The notes: a model not told the origin generated them from the letters alone. 64,000 nucleotides of DNA from Helicobacter cetorum MIT 00-7128 (GCF_000259255.1 NC_017737.1:1883647-1947646); one strand, 5' to 3'; counted from the first letter of the stretch, positions 33,998 to 43,611 are shown. Numbers and translations: made by a program.

Positions 33998-34942
33998 ATG
34001 GTAAAAGAAGTAAAAACACTTAAAGGTTTTAGCCAAAGCGCTGAAAAATTTGAAGGCGCTCATCTACTATGTCCGGGTTGTGGGCATGGTATTATTGTGC
34101 GTGAAGTTCTAAACGCCGTAGATGGGCCTATCGTTCTAGGTAACTCTACAGGTTGTTTGGAAGTATGCACTGCTGTATATCCACACACTTCATGGGATGT
34201 GCCTTGGATTCATATTGGTTTTGAAAATGGTTCAACTGCCATTGCAGGCGTAGAATCTATGTATAAAGCCCTAGCCAACAAAGGCAAATACAAGGGTCAA
34301 AGACCTAAGTTTGTAGCTTTTGGGGGCGATGGCTCTAGCTATGATATTGGTTTTCAATTTATCAGTGGCTGTATGGAAAGAGGGCATGATATGACCTATA
34401 TTTGCTTAGATAATGAAAACTACGCAAATACCGGTGGTCAAAGAAGTTCTTCTACACCCTTAGGGGCTAGCACTTCTACTACTCCGGGTGGTTCAGTAAG
34501 CTTTGGTAAAAAAGAAAAGAAAAAAGACATCGTAACTATTATGGCAAGCCATGGGATTCCTTATGTGGCGCAACTTTCACCTAATAAGTGGAAAGATATG
34601 AATAAAAAGATTAAGACTGCATTAGACACTGAAGGGCCTTGCTTTATCAACGCCCTTAGTCCTTGCACAACTGAGTGGAAGTTTGAATCCAATCAAACCA
34701 TTGAATTAGCGGATATGGCAGTAGATAGCTTGATGTTTCCTTTATTTGAAATCTTTAATGGCAGAGAGTTGAAAATTACTTATCGCCCAAGAAACATCAT
34801 CTCTGTGAGAGACTATTTGGGTGCCCAAAAGCGTTTCAAACACCTTTTCAAAAAAGAAAACGAGCATATCATTGAAGAATTGCAAAAAGATGTGAATGAG
34901 CGTTGGGAGTATTTACAACGCAGAGAAGAGGCTGGAGTATAA
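33998..34942 (+). CDS. porB: Pyruvate:acceptor oxidoreductase beta subunit
   Basis: 314-residue thiamine-diphosphate-binding subunit. The TPP motif is GGDGSSYDIGFQF...LDNENYANTGGQ, and cluster-type cysteines lie in LLCPGCGHG and NSTGCLEVC, with another in SPCTTEW. The gene ends the operon; a hairpin follows 24 bp after the stop. The enzyme replaces pyruvate dehydrogenase in microaerophilic Helicobacter. Confidence 0.96.
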   Translation: MVKEVKTLKGFSQSAEKFEGAHLLCPGCGHGIIVREVLNAVDGPIVLGNSTGCLEVCTAVYPHTSWDVPWIHIGFENGSTAIAGVESMYKALANKGKYKGQRPKFVAFGGDGSSYDIGFQFISGCMERGHDMTYICLDNENYANTGGQRSSSTPLGASTSTTPGGSVSFGKKEKKKDIVTIMASHGIPYVAQLSPNKWKDMNKKIKTALDTEGPCFINALSPCTTEWKFESNQTIELADMAVDSLMFPLFEIFNGRELKITYRPRNIISVRDYLGAQKRFKHLFKKENEHIIEELQKDVNERWEYLQRREEAGV

Positions 34943-34965
34943 CTCTAATTTATTCTTTTTTTAGC

Positions 34966-34987
34966 AAGGCACTTTTTAAAGTGCTTT
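34966..34987 (+). terminator. Terminator of porGDAB
   Basis: Arms AAGGCACTTT and AAAGTGCTTT (10 bp with one G-T wobble) around a TT loop, followed by a T-rich tract (ATTATTTTTTA). Confidence 0.7.
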
Positions 34988-35064
34988 GATTATTTTTTAC
35001 CACTTGACTTTTTAATCCCCTTTTAAGTAACATAAATTCCATTTTGATTTTTTAAGGATTATTA

Positions 35065-36387
35065 ATGCTAGAACGCTACGCACGAGAAGAAATGAAAGCC
35101 CTATGGAGCGAGCAGAGCAAATTTGAAGCCTATTTAGAAGTAGAAAAGGCTGTGGTTAGAGCGTGGAATAAACTTGGGCAAATTAGCGATGAAGATTGTG
35201 AAAAAATCTGTAAAAATGCGAAGTTTGATTTAGAGCGCATTAAAGAAATTGAAAAAATCACTAAGCATGATTTAATCGCTTTCACTACTTGTGTGAGTGA
35301 GAGTTTGGGAATAGAATCACGATTTTTTCATTATGGTATCACTTCTAGTGATTGTATTGATACGGCTATGGCATTATTGATGACAAAAAGTTTAAAGCTC
35401 ATCCAACAAGGCGTTAAAAATCTTTATGAAACGCTTAAAAATAAAGCCTTAGAGCATAAAGACACTCTAATGGTAGGCAGAAGTCATGGGATTTTTGGCG
35501 AACCCATTACTTTTGGCTTAGTTTTAGCTCTTTGGGCTGACGAAATCAAACGCCATTTAAAAGCCCTAGATTTGACTATGGAGTTTATTAGTGTGGGAGC
35601 CATTAGTGGGGCTATGGGGAATTTTGCTCACGCTCCCTTAGAATTAGAAGAGTTAACTTGTGAATCTTTAGGTTTAAAAGTAGCAAACATTAGCAACCAA
35701 GTGATTCAAAGAGACCGCTACGCTAGATTAGCGTGTGATTTAGCCCTTTTAGCGAGCAGTTGTGAAAAAATCGCTGTGAATATCCGCCACTTACAACGAA
35801 GCGAAGTGCAAGAAGCTGAAGAATATTTTTCAACAGGGCAAAAAGGAAGCTCCGCCATGCCCCATAAAAGAAATCCGGTGCTAAGCGAGAATATCACAGG
35901 GCTTTGTAGGGTAATTCGCTCTTTTACTACCCCTATGCTAGAAAATGTCGCCCTTTGGCATGAAAGAGATATTAGCCATAGCTCAGTGGAGAGATTTGCT
36001 TTACCAGATATGTTTATCACAAGCGATTTTATGCTTAGTCGCTTGAGTAGTGTTATTGAAAACTTGGTCGTTTATCCAAAAAATATGCTTAAAAATTTAG
36101 CGTTAAGTGGGGGGCTAGTTTTTTCACAACGAGTGCTTTTAGAACTACCCAAAAAAGGTTTGAGCAGAGAAGAAAGCTATACAATCGTGCAAGAAAATGC
36201 GATGAAAGTATGGGAAAATTTACAGCAAGGCACTTCAAAAAACACTGATGAAAACTTGTTTTTAAACGCCTTATTAAATGATGAACGCTTGAAAAAATAT
36301 TTGAGTGAAAGCGAGATTAAAGCGTGTTTTGATTATAGCTACTACACTAAGAATATCAATGCGATTTTTAAAAGGGTGTTTGACTAA
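35065..36387 (+). CDS. purB: Adenylosuccinate lyase
   Basis: Catalyses two fumarate-releasing steps in purine synthesis (SAICAR to AICAR and adenylosuccinate to AMP). 440 residues starting MLERYAREEMKALWSEQSKF. Superfamily motifs: HYGITSSDCIDT, GRSHGIFGEP, and the signature loop GSSAMPHKRNP. Position directly after porGDAB matches H. pylori. Length is normal and the frame is intact; AAGGAT precedes the ATG. Confidence 0.97.
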   Translation: MLERYAREEMKALWSEQSKFEAYLEVEKAVVRAWNKLGQISDEDCEKICKNAKFDLERIKEIEKITKHDLIAFTTCVSESLGIESRFFHYGITSSDCIDTAMALLMTKSLKLIQQGVKNLYETLKNKALEHKDTLMVGRSHGIFGEPITFGLVLALWADEIKRHLKALDLTMEFISVGAISGAMGNFAHAPLELEELTCESLGLKVANISNQVIQRDRYARLACDLALLASSCEKIAVNIRHLQRSEVQEAEEYFSTGQKGSSAMPHKRNPVLSENITGLCRVIRSFTTPMLENVALWHERDISHSSVERFALPDMFITSDFMLSRLSSVIENLVVYPKNMLKNLALSGGLVFSQRVLLELPKKGLSREESYTIVQENAMKVWENLQQGTSKNTDENLFLNALLNDERLKKYLSESEIKACFDYSYYTKNINAIFKRVFD

Positions 36388-36412
36388 CCCCTTTAAAAAA
36401 TCACCTTGAATT

Positions 36413-36802
36413 TTACTTGCTAAACTTGTGGTAATACTCCCCCTTGTCCGTAATGATTTTAACTTCCAATAATTGCGTAGGCTTACAATCTAAGCGATAA
36501 AAAATCTGTTGGGAATATTTTATTTTATGATTAAAAAGCTTTTCTTTCTTGAATTTATCGCCTAGCTTTGGCTCAACTTTTTTAGTGGCTTTGCATGAAT
36601 TTCCCCTATTAACAATAAGATTTTTGATTACAACAGGTTCATCATTTAAAGAAGTGATACTCAAAAGACTAGAATCTGTCATTTTTCCTACGAGCTTGCC
36701 CCCAGTCGCATGATAATCTAGTTTGAAATTCAAGTCCTTTGCCCCCAATTGAGAACAAATTCCACTTATAGTTAGCAAACTCAAACACATTTTTTTTAAC
36801 AT
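36413..36802 (-). CDS. Small secreted protein of unknown function
   Basis: 129 residues with a signal peptide (MLKKMCLSLLTISGICSQLGA) and a mature part of about 108 residues with two cysteines (GNSCKATKK and YRLDCKPTQ) that may form a disulfide in the periplasm. Strand-rich pattern; no family recognised. It ends 25 bp from the convergent purB stop and lies downstream of the OLD-family gene on the same strand with a 79-bp gap. Whether it belongs to the accessory operon or to the conserved backbone is unclear. Confidence 0.7.
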   Translation of the reverse strand: MLKKMCLSLLTISGICSQLGAKDLNFKLDYHATGGKLVGKMTDSSLLSITSLNDEPVVIKNLIVNRGNSCKATKKVEPKLGDKFKKEKLFNHKIKYSQQIFYRLDCKPTQLLEVKIITDKGEYYHKFSK

Positions 36803-36881
36803 TAAAATCCTTTCAACAAATAATCTTTGAGCGTATTATAGTCAAATTCCACCTATCAATTCTAAGTGCTTTTAATCATAA

Positions 36882-39407
36882 TTAGTTTTTGACTGAGCTT
36901 AAATTGCATGCTATCCATTCAAACAAATATAGAAAATTGATTTCTGCTTGTTTGCTTACAACATCTTGGTTGTTAAGTGGGTATTGATAATGTTTGTTAT
37001 TGAGCTTGTGGCTTACTATATAAAGCTCATTTTTAAAGGCTATTGCTAATGCCATGTCTTTGTCTTTTAATGAATATTTTTGTTGGTCTTCATCACTAAA
37101 TAAATCTTCAATTTGTTTGAAATTTTCATCGCATTGTGAGAGCTGTAAAATTTTGATAGGACTACCCATTTTCTCATTAGTCTTTTTAAATTGTTCACTA
37201 GGCTTATCATCTTCTTCATCTTTTCTGTCATCATCTATTAAGACAATAGGGTTATTATCTAATTCACAAAGCTTATCAATAGTTGTTTCCATATTTTTCG
37301 CATTATTTTTAAGTCCAGAAATCGGCAAGAAAGTGAAAGGAATAGGATTATCCTTGTATTGTGGGTAACGCTCATTGAAATATAATTTAAAGGCACTTAA
37401 ATAACAATAATCCGTAATCCCTTCCACAAAGATAATTCTATGTTTTCTAGGGTTATGAAAGATATGTTGCTCTACCCCTAAAGAGCGTTTGATTTTGTCT
37501 AAGGCATCGGAGTCATTACTCGCATTGTTTAGAGAATAGTTAAATTCATTATAAATTACCGAGCCGTTTGCTTGCCTTTCTACAATTCTTATTTCATCTA
37601 AATGGTCAGTATCTACTAAAAAGGGGTCATGAGTAGCTAGAACAAAGGTAATGCCCCATTTTTTGCTATATCGTCTCAAACGCTCTATAAATTCTTGTCT
37701 AGCTGGCACGCTTAGATGAGTGGCTGGTTCATCCATAACCACAATACTATTATAATTACGATAGGAGCTATTTTTTCCAAGCTCCCTATTTATTCCCTTT
37801 TTGTGGTATCTATAGGGGTATAAAAAATTAAAAAACAAGTTAAAAAACCATTGAAACCCTGTGCTTTGTTTAACAAGCTCTAAATACTCGTTGTCTCTTT
37901 TAATTCTTATATGTAAAAAATGCTGTTTTTTCAAACGGAATTCAAAAATATATCTGTGTTCATCATTAGGGTTAATACAATAGCTTTCATTAAATTCTTT
38001 GCTGATTTTTTCGCCCATTCTCTTTAATTCTTTTTCTAGTTCGTCTAAAAGGTTCGTTTTTTTATCAAACAAAAAGTTGTCTTCTAAATCATAGAATGTA
38101 AAAGTAGCGTTATATTTTTCATCTATTTTTGAAGACATTTGCAACACATATTCTAAGCCTTGAGTCTTACCTTTAGACTTTTCTAAAATACATGATGAAT
38201 TACTTTTTCTTAGTATATCCATCGCATTTTCTGTAATTTCATTTTTTAATTCTATAAAGAATGGCCAATCTCCATCAATTTGTAATTTTCGCTCTTCCTT
38301 ATCAATCTTAAAGTCATAATTGCTAAAGTTATTATTATTTTTCATATTGATAATTGTATTGGTAAATATCGGTGCTGTCTTGTACCATTCAAAACACATA
38401 GTCTCCCATATCCCATTACGAAGCGTCTCTTTTCTTATATCCAAGCGCAAATTTTCGTCTTTAAGCTCAAAAGGATTTTCGCAATTAATAATTTGGGGTA
38501 AGTGGTTAGCTAGAATCGCCTTTTGCGTGGGATTTGCTTTTAAGTTTTTTGGACTAGAAGCGTAGAATTGTTGTTGCAATATTGCTATTTTATTGATTTG
38601 TTCCTCAGATTTTTTTCTCATCTTTTCTAATGTTTCACAAACTTTAGTTTCATCAAAACATTCTATCAACTTTGACAAGCTATATTCCTTGAAAGTCAAG
38701 CAAATGTGTGATAAAAGGGCTTTTTTAAGATTCTCATACGCTGCTTTTGCCTTTCTTTTATCTTTTTTGCGTTCTATTGGCGTTATGTATTTTCCGAGAC
38801 GAATCTCGTTTAATCTTAATGCTTTTGTGTATTGATTGGAAAAGTTATTCCAAGAGCTTTCAAGCTCTTTGCAATATTTACTATGGCTTAGACTATCATC
38901 AGCACAAGGCAATAATGTTTCTAGGGCTTCTCTAATAGATTGTATAAAATGATTATCAAACCAAGAAATCCGTGAGTAACTAGCATTGTCGTCAGAGCGT
39001 GTGCATTGTGCGGTTAGCATTTTCATATGATTTTCAAACGGATAAAAACTCATTTCAAATGCTTGCTTATTTGATTTATTTTCTTTGAGTTCTACCCAAG
39101 AAAGCGTTTCAAGTTGTTGGTTATTTTCAATTGTGCTGATAAGACTTAGCGTAGCTCTTTCTTTGGCTTGTTTTTCATAATCTTCTATAGCACATAGAAA
39201 ATTAGTCTCATCATTGAAAGCTTTCAACCCTTCTAGCACATTGCTTTTACCCACATTATTTTCCCCCACTAAAATCACTAACCCCCCATGCTTAATCCCA
39301 TCAAAATCTGTATTTGCAAAATCTGCATTTAAGAGTAATTCTGTAGGCAAGTCCTTACCCAAATTCCTAAAATGGTGTAATCTCAAAACACGCTTATGAA
39401 GTTTCAT
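36882..39407 (-). CDS. OLD-family ATP-dependent nuclease (AAA + TOPRIM)
   Basis: 841 residues. Walker A GENNVGKS at 48-55, a long insert of about 450 residues, Walker B VVMDEPATHLS near 557 and an H-loop FVLATHDPF complete an SMC/ABC-like ATPase. A C-terminal TOPRIM domain follows, with IIFVEGITD near 657 (metal-binding Glu) and IVLIDDDRKD near 722 (acidic pair). This is the domain order of OLD (overcoming lysogeny defect) nucleases, several of which act in antiphage defence. No UvrD-like GajB partner is adjacent, so it is not a standard Gabija pair. Last gene of the minus-strand accessory run, 50 bp after the cysteine-cluster gene. Confidence 0.82.
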   Translation of the reverse strand: MKLHKRVLRLHHFRNLGKDLPTELLLNADFANTDFDGIKHGGLVILVGENNVGKSNVLEGLKAFNDETNFLCAIEDYEKQAKERATLSLISTIENNQQLETLSWVELKENKSNKQAFEMSFYPFENHMKMLTAQCTRSDDNASYSRISWFDNHFIQSIREALETLLPCADDSLSHSKYCKELESSWNNFSNQYTKALRLNEIRLGKYITPIERKKDKRKAKAAYENLKKALLSHICLTFKEYSLSKLIECFDETKVCETLEKMRKKSEEQINKIAILQQQFYASSPKNLKANPTQKAILANHLPQIINCENPFELKDENLRLDIRKETLRNGIWETMCFEWYKTAPIFTNTIINMKNNNNFSNYDFKIDKEERKLQIDGDWPFFIELKNEITENAMDILRKSNSSCILEKSKGKTQGLEYVLQMSSKIDEKYNATFTFYDLEDNFLFDKKTNLLDELEKELKRMGEKISKEFNESYCINPNDEHRYIFEFRLKKQHFLHIRIKRDNEYLELVKQSTGFQWFFNLFFNFLYPYRYHKKGINRELGKNSSYRNYNSIVVMDEPATHLSVPARQEFIERLRRYSKKWGITFVLATHDPFLVDTDHLDEIRIVERQANGSVIYNEFNYSLNNASNDSDALDKIKRSLGVEQHIFHNPRKHRIIFVEGITDYCYLSAFKLYFNERYPQYKDNPIPFTFLPISGLKNNAKNMETTIDKLCELDNNPIVLIDDDRKDEEDDKPSEQFKKTNEKMGSPIKILQLSQCDENFKQIEDLFSDEDQQKYSLKDKDMALAIAFKNELYIVSHKLNNKHYQYPLNNQDVVSKQAEINFLYLFEWIACNLSSVKN

Positions 39408-39457
39408 GTTTATTCCTTAAAGACTTTTAATTATCCTAACACAACAAACACTAATTT

Positions 39458-39730
39458 TTATTTTTTTAACTCTTTACAAACCTTTAAATTCAACGCACAA
39501 AATTCTTGCCAAGAATACTCCTTAGAGTAATACAAGCGATACATACTCTCTACTTGACAAATTAAGGGGCGAGTTTCATAAATGGCACAAAGTTTGGTCT
39601 CGCTATCATAGTGCTTACACACCCCATCGCCCCTATCTAATTCTTTAGTAAGTTCGCTTAAATGCACATGCTCACAGCATTTTCCACATTTGTCGCAAGC
39701 AAAGGGGGGATAAAGTTTAGAGTTATTCAT
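39458..39730 (-). CDS. CxxCxxCC cysteine-cluster protein (YkgJ-like)
   Basis: 90 residues from the ATG at 39728-39730 (MNNSKLYPPFACDKCGKCC). The motif CDKCGKCC, then CKHYD, CAIYETRPLICQ and CALNLKVC fit the YkgJ/Fe-S-oxidoreductase-like zinc or iron-cluster family, which has no settled function. Its start codon lies inside the end of the preceding LRAT-like gene (8-bp overlap), implying coupled translation and a shared role. It is followed at 50 bp by the OLD-family nuclease gene. Confidence 0.78.
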   Translation of the reverse strand: MNNSKLYPPFACDKCGKCCEHVHLSELTKELDRGDGVCKHYDSETKLCAIYETRPLICQVESMYRLYYSKEYSWQEFCALNLKVCKELKK

Positions 39731-40370
39731 AGTCCCATTTTGCACATTCTAAAAAATCATTTTGAGCAATATTAAACTTGTCTCTTAAAACATCACGCAC
39801 TCCTTCTAACGACCATATTTGATGCTGGTTTAAATCTTTACCCAATATACAACTCGCACTAAAAGCATGGCAATTATGCGTATTAAATTCATCTCTCATT
39901 ATCGCATAATCTAAAGCAATACCCTTGTAACGCTCTACAAAGTAGAGTGCGTTATCTGCGATTTTTTGAGAATGTAAGGGCTTTAAAATTTCATCATATT
40001 CATAACATAACATAAGAATATCGCTACTTGTTTTCATAAACCCTTTAACAAAGTCTTTGGGGCTAACAATCTTAAGCAACGCCTTATTATTTTCCCTAGT
40101 TAAATGAGCGATTTTATTATCGCCTAGATATACGCCTGAATGCTCCGCAAAATCAAAAAACAAATCATGCAATACAATAGAACCTACCTTTGGCACTACC
40201 CTTTGGCGTGCATTGTTACGCTCACAATATGCTTGTAAGCCCTTTCCTGCAATTTCTACAACTTTTTCAAAAGTTGTAGTGGGTCTTGGGATATATGGCG
40301 GTTGGGTTGTAAGGGGTGGTTTAGTAAATATAGTTGTTTTTGAAAATAAATTGAATAAGTCAAATAGCAT
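39723..40370 (-). CDS. LRAT/NlpC-P60-like papain-fold protein
   Basis: 215 residues. The N-terminus has a Pro/Thr-rich stretch. From residue 60 the sequence VPKVGSIVLHDLFFDFAEHSGVYLG has the H-box (candidate catalytic His77), and NTHNCHAFSASC has the candidate nucleophile Cys167 after Asn166. This His-then-Cys order is that of permuted NlpC/P60 (LRAT/H-REV107) enzymes, which are acyltransferases, phospholipases or amidases. The substrate is unknown; a lipid or acyl target would suit its membrane-protein neighbours. 16 bp downstream of the HNH-like/membrane gene and overlapping the cysteine-cluster gene. Confidence 0.7.
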   Translation of the reverse strand: MLFDLFNLFSKTTIFTKPPLTTQPPYIPRPTTTFEKVVEIAGKGLQAYCERNNARQRVVPKVGSIVLHDLFFDFAEHSGVYLGDNKIAHLTRENNKALLKIVSPKDFVKGFMKTSSDILMLCYEYDEILKPLHSQKIADNALYFVERYKGIALDYAIMRDEFNTHNCHAFSASCILGKDLNQHQIWSLEGVRDVLRDKFNIAQNDFLECAKWDYE

Positions 40371-40386
40371 AGCACACTACACTCTC

Positions 40387-41949
40387 TTATTTTTGATACA
40401 AGTTACTTAAAAAGGATTTTATGCTTTCAGTATTGCCACTTTCATAAGGCAATTTAATACCCCTTTTTTGCACCTCATTATCTAAAATAGCTCCTCGTTC
40501 AACTTCATTATTTGCTAAATTTAGGCTACTAGCTAACATTTGAACTTCGCTAGGATTAATATTAAATTCAATACGAGCTAATTCTAATAAATACCTATCC
40601 AACTTGGCATTCATCTCTTGCATATGCTCTAAGGCTAAATCAAACTTATTTTTTAAAAGACTGCCCCAGTTATCTACCAAGTAGCATAATCCGACAGAAA
40701 TAAGTCCTGTAGCTAACGCACTCACAAAAGCCGCACATTCTGTCCCAAAAGGAAAGGTGAATAAATTCACGCAAGCTGAATAAATAATTGTGCCAATTAG
40801 AGTTGCCCCACACGCTAAAATGAGTTTGATAATTTCCTTAAAACTCGCCCCTTTAAAAAGTGCTTTTACTACTTGAACTAAGGTATTAAAAATTTCTCTA
40901 ATGCCTTTTATAGCTTTTTTAGCTGTCGTAGTGAAGATATTGATTAAGGTTGTAGAAAGTGAGCTAAATATTCCTGTAACAAAGCCGTATCCAAAAGAAG
41001 TCCATATCTCTTTAAAGCGTTCTTTCACTCTTTCAAAAATACCTTTAAGGGTTTCTGTCATTTTTTCTAAGAATACGCCTAGTTTAAAGTTTTCTTTGAC
41101 ACTATGATAAATGATAGGAATTTGAGTTTTAATTTCAAAATATATTTCAGCTAACACTAATCCCAAAGCTTGTCTAGCCCCCATAGCTAAACCTGATTTT
41201 CCAACTGAAAAAGTGGTATTCTTAAAAAATTTAGAGCTAGTATAATACTCCCAATTGATTTCTGCATTCGTAACTTCTCTGGCTTTTTTATCCGCTTCAA
41301 GCATTTTTTCTTTATCAACGCTTTTAAGGGCTTTTACATTTTCTTTCTTTTTTGTAATGCTATCTTGCAACTTTTGTTTTTCAATATCAGAAGTGGTGTT
41401 TTGAAGCTTTATTTCAAGTTTGTTTATATCTTTCTCTCTATTTTCAATCATGCTAGGCAATTTGTCTATAAAATCTTGCGTGGTCATAGCCTTTTTAGAT
41501 TTATTAATGCTTTCATGTGTGAAAGCAAAATTGCTATCTTTATTAGCTAAGTCTGCCCCCTCAATTTCAGCAAGCACTCTGCCTGGGTCATCATGCACTT
41601 CTTTAGCTGAGATAATATGGTCTAAATTCCTTTGTTCGTTTGATTTGAAGTTTTTATCTCTATAAACATCATTAAGATTACCTTGCAAAAACTGCTCTTT
41701 AGCTTCACGCCCTTTATTGATATAATTTTGGTGGCTATGGTAATCATGGCTATTATATTCCCCACGATTTTCGTATCTTTGTTTTTCCATATCACTTGCA
41801 TAAACCCCTTGTCGGACATTATGAATGGTATTGACATCGCCCCCTTTTTTATCTTTGAATAATAAAAAATCTAAGCCAAAACTTGTGCTTAATGCCTTAA
41901 TCACTTCTTGTTCTAAAACTTCTAAAACATTACTATGGATTATTTGCAT
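40387..41949 (-). CDS. HNH-like domain fused to a membrane segment, unknown family
   Basis: 520 residues. The N-terminal third has GGDVNTIHNVRQGVYASD (36-53), a His/Tyr-rich stretch (SHDYHSHQNYI), and NLDHIISAKEVHDDPGR (108-124) followed by NKDSNFAFTHESINKSKK. The D110-H111...N140...N149 pattern resembles an HNH (His-Me finger) nuclease. Residues about 165-235 are coiled coil. A block of hydrophobic segments (about 310-440, e.g. SFGYGFVTGIFSSLSTTLINI and ECAAFVSALATGLISVGLCYL) suggests membrane insertion. AAAGGAGA supports the start. I cannot name the family; a membrane-tethered nuclease or toxin is an inference. It shares the GGDVNxIH motif with the glycine-rich protein two genes upstream. 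Confidence 0.7.
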   Translation of the reverse strand: MQIIHSNVLEVLEQEVIKALSTSFGLDFLLFKDKKGGDVNTIHNVRQGVYASDMEKQRYENRGEYNSHDYHSHQNYINKGREAKEQFLQGNLNDVYRDKNFKSNEQRNLDHIISAKEVHDDPGRVLAEIEGADLANKDSNFAFTHESINKSKKAMTTQDFIDKLPSMIENREKDINKLEIKLQNTTSDIEKQKLQDSITKKKENVKALKSVDKEKMLEADKKAREVTNAEINWEYYTSSKFFKNTTFSVGKSGLAMGARQALGLVLAEIYFEIKTQIPIIYHSVKENFKLGVFLEKMTETLKGIFERVKERFKEIWTSFGYGFVTGIFSSLSTTLINIFTTTAKKAIKGIREIFNTLVQVVKALFKGASFKEIIKLILACGATLIGTIIYSACVNLFTFPFGTECAAFVSALATGLISVGLCYLVDNWGSLLKNKFDLALEHMQEMNAKLDRYLLELARIEFNINPSEVQMLASSLNLANNEVERGAILDNEVQKRGIKLPYESGNTESIKSFLSNLYQK

Positions 41950-42020
41950 AATCTCTCCTTTGATTTGTTAAAACTATTGCTTCTTGTATGTTTGGATTTT
42001 TCAAACATACAAAATACACT

Positions 42021-42341
42021 TTACCCCCAAATATTTCTTTTAAGCGTTTTAAAAAAACTTGTTGCTGGACTATCAAAAGATCGCTCCATACTAATAGAGC
42101 TTAGTTCAACAAGTTTTGAAGAACATGCCATATATCTTTTTGTCCATTCAAAAGAATTGTCTAATTCATTTAACTTATCCACTAAACTTCCTAAATCATC
42201 AAAAACTTCAAATGCCTTATTAAATAATTTTTCTACTTCTTCATCACTAAAAGCCGTTTTTGCATCTTCTACATATTGATTAAAAAGCGTTTCTCTTTTA
42301 TTAAAGCGTTCTTTTAGTTCTTCTAAGCTTTCATAATACAT
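42021..42341 (-). CDS. Small acidic helical protein, unknown
   Basis: 106 residues, almost all predicted helix and acidic in the first two thirds (YESLEELKERFNKRETLF, DEEVEKLFNKAFEVFDDLG), with a basic tail (FFKTLKRNIWG). No membrane segment or recognised motif. It is 18 bp downstream of the glycine-rich membrane protein gene and 71 bp before the HNH-like gene. A regulator, chaperone or immunity-like partner is plausible from size and position, but nothing in the sequence proves it. Confidence 0.65.
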   Translation of the reverse strand: MYYESLEELKERFNKRETLFNQYVEDAKTAFSDEEVEKLFNKAFEVFDDLGSLVDKLNELDNSFEWTKRYMACSSKLVELSSISMERSFDSPATSFFKTLKRNIWG

Positions 42342-42359
42342 GTATCCCCCTATACTGCT

Positions 42360-43541
42360 TTAAAATTTACTACTAATAAAGTCACTCAATTTTTGCTGTT
42401 TTGCACTCACCGCAATATCTTCAAAAACATTCTTTGCATTTTCTATGCCTTTGATATTAAGCACATTGCCCACTTCATCTGTTTGTATTTCTGGTTGATA
42501 ATCTTTATCTATTGCAATAACCCTACTATAACTATCTAAATTGATTTTGTCATCTTCTTTGTATTTAAAAATAGGGGTTGTTACCATATCTGTGATAATA
42601 GATGCAAGTTTATAGCCATTATCCACGCAACCCAAAACATAATTTTGAGCTGTTTCTAAACTATCACTATCTTTAGCAAGGAACTCCATAGTATGGATTT
42701 GATTAACATCGCCTCCATTTTTTAAAAATTGATGCATAGCTCTAAGAATATTAAAATAATAGGTGCAAAACACACTCATAACGCCTTGCACCCCTTTATG
42801 TAGCTCTATAGCATAAGCACTGATTTCTTCTAGTCTCTTTATACTTTTTAGCATTTTATTGCATGCTCTATCTACTTCTCTGTCATATTCTCTTGCCTTT
42901 TTAAGGCATTCTGCCCCATGACTAGCGTATGCAAAACCTGCAATAGCAATGATAGGAGCTGCCACTACACCCCCTAATACAGCTGTGCCACCCGCTATAC
43001 CAAAGCCTCCAGCTGCCAAACTCCCCCCACCAAGTGCTGCTAAAGTCGCATTGGTAGCTGCCACTCCATTTAAAGACGCAATCGCTGTGCCTGTGCTAGC
43101 CGCACCTAATGCCATAACCCCTCCATAAGTAGCAAATGCGGCAGCTGCACCAACAGCAGAAGAACCTGCTAATATGCCTAGCACCCCAACGGCTGTGTAA
43201 CTAAAATCACGCATGCTAGTAAGCTTAGCTTGTGGGATAGAAGTTTTAAAATCTAAACCTCCCCTTTGTTTATGGGCATTAAATTTTTTAATAAGCTTTT
43301 GTGCTAGAGTGTCAAACTCATTCAAAATTTTGCCGACTTCTAAATAGCTCCTTCCTAAATTTTCTAGGCTCTCATTAGTGATTTTTTGTGTGTCGTTTTG
43401 CCATAGTTTTCTACATTCATAATATCTTTGCGCTTGTTTTTGAATATTTTCTGCTGTTTTTCTATCCTCATACCCATCATAAGCTTTTCTAGCTCCAACT
43501 CCAATCACCGCTGCAATCCCACCTAAAGCAAGTGGTAACAT
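42360..43541 (-). CDS. Glycine-zipper membrane protein, unknown family
   Basis: 393 residues. MLPLALGGIAAVIGVGARKAYDGYED is a short hydrophobic start, then a charged helical region, then a 100-residue Gly/Ala-rich block (about 115-220; GVLGILAGSSAVGAAAAF, GGGSLAAGGFGIAGG) made of closely spaced small residues, typical of glycine-zipper membrane assemblies and some pore formers. It is followed by a helical region and, near residue 276, GGDVNQIHTMEFLAKD, which matches the GGDVNTIHN motif of the HNH-like protein. The C-terminal 80 residues are soluble in character. AAGGAG lies 8 nt before the ATG. Function unknown. Confidence 0.7.
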   Translation of the reverse strand: MLPLALGGIAAVIGVGARKAYDGYEDRKTAENIQKQAQRYYECRKLWQNDTQKITNESLENLGRSYLEVGKILNEFDTLAQKLIKKFNAHKQRGGLDFKTSIPQAKLTSMRDFSYTAVGVLGILAGSSAVGAAAAFATYGGVMALGAASTGTAIASLNGVAATNATLAALGGGSLAAGGFGIAGGTAVLGGVVAAPIIAIAGFAYASHGAECLKKAREYDREVDRACNKMLKSIKRLEEISAYAIELHKGVQGVMSVFCTYYFNILRAMHQFLKNGGDVNQIHTMEFLAKDSDSLETAQNYVLGCVDNGYKLASIITDMVTTPIFKYKEDDKINLDSYSRVIAIDKDYQPEIQTDEVGNVLNIKGIENAKNVFEDIAVSAKQQKLSDFISSKF

Positions 43542-43611
43542 GTTGTATTCTCCTTACTGATTATTTTTCGCTTAATATTTTTAATTTGTCCTAAATACCC
43601 CATAAGTAGCA

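Noticed and set aside
36882..39407. Gabija system (GajA-GajB)
   Set aside because: The OLD-family protein fits GajA in domain type, but no UvrD/PcrA-like helicase gene is adjacent.
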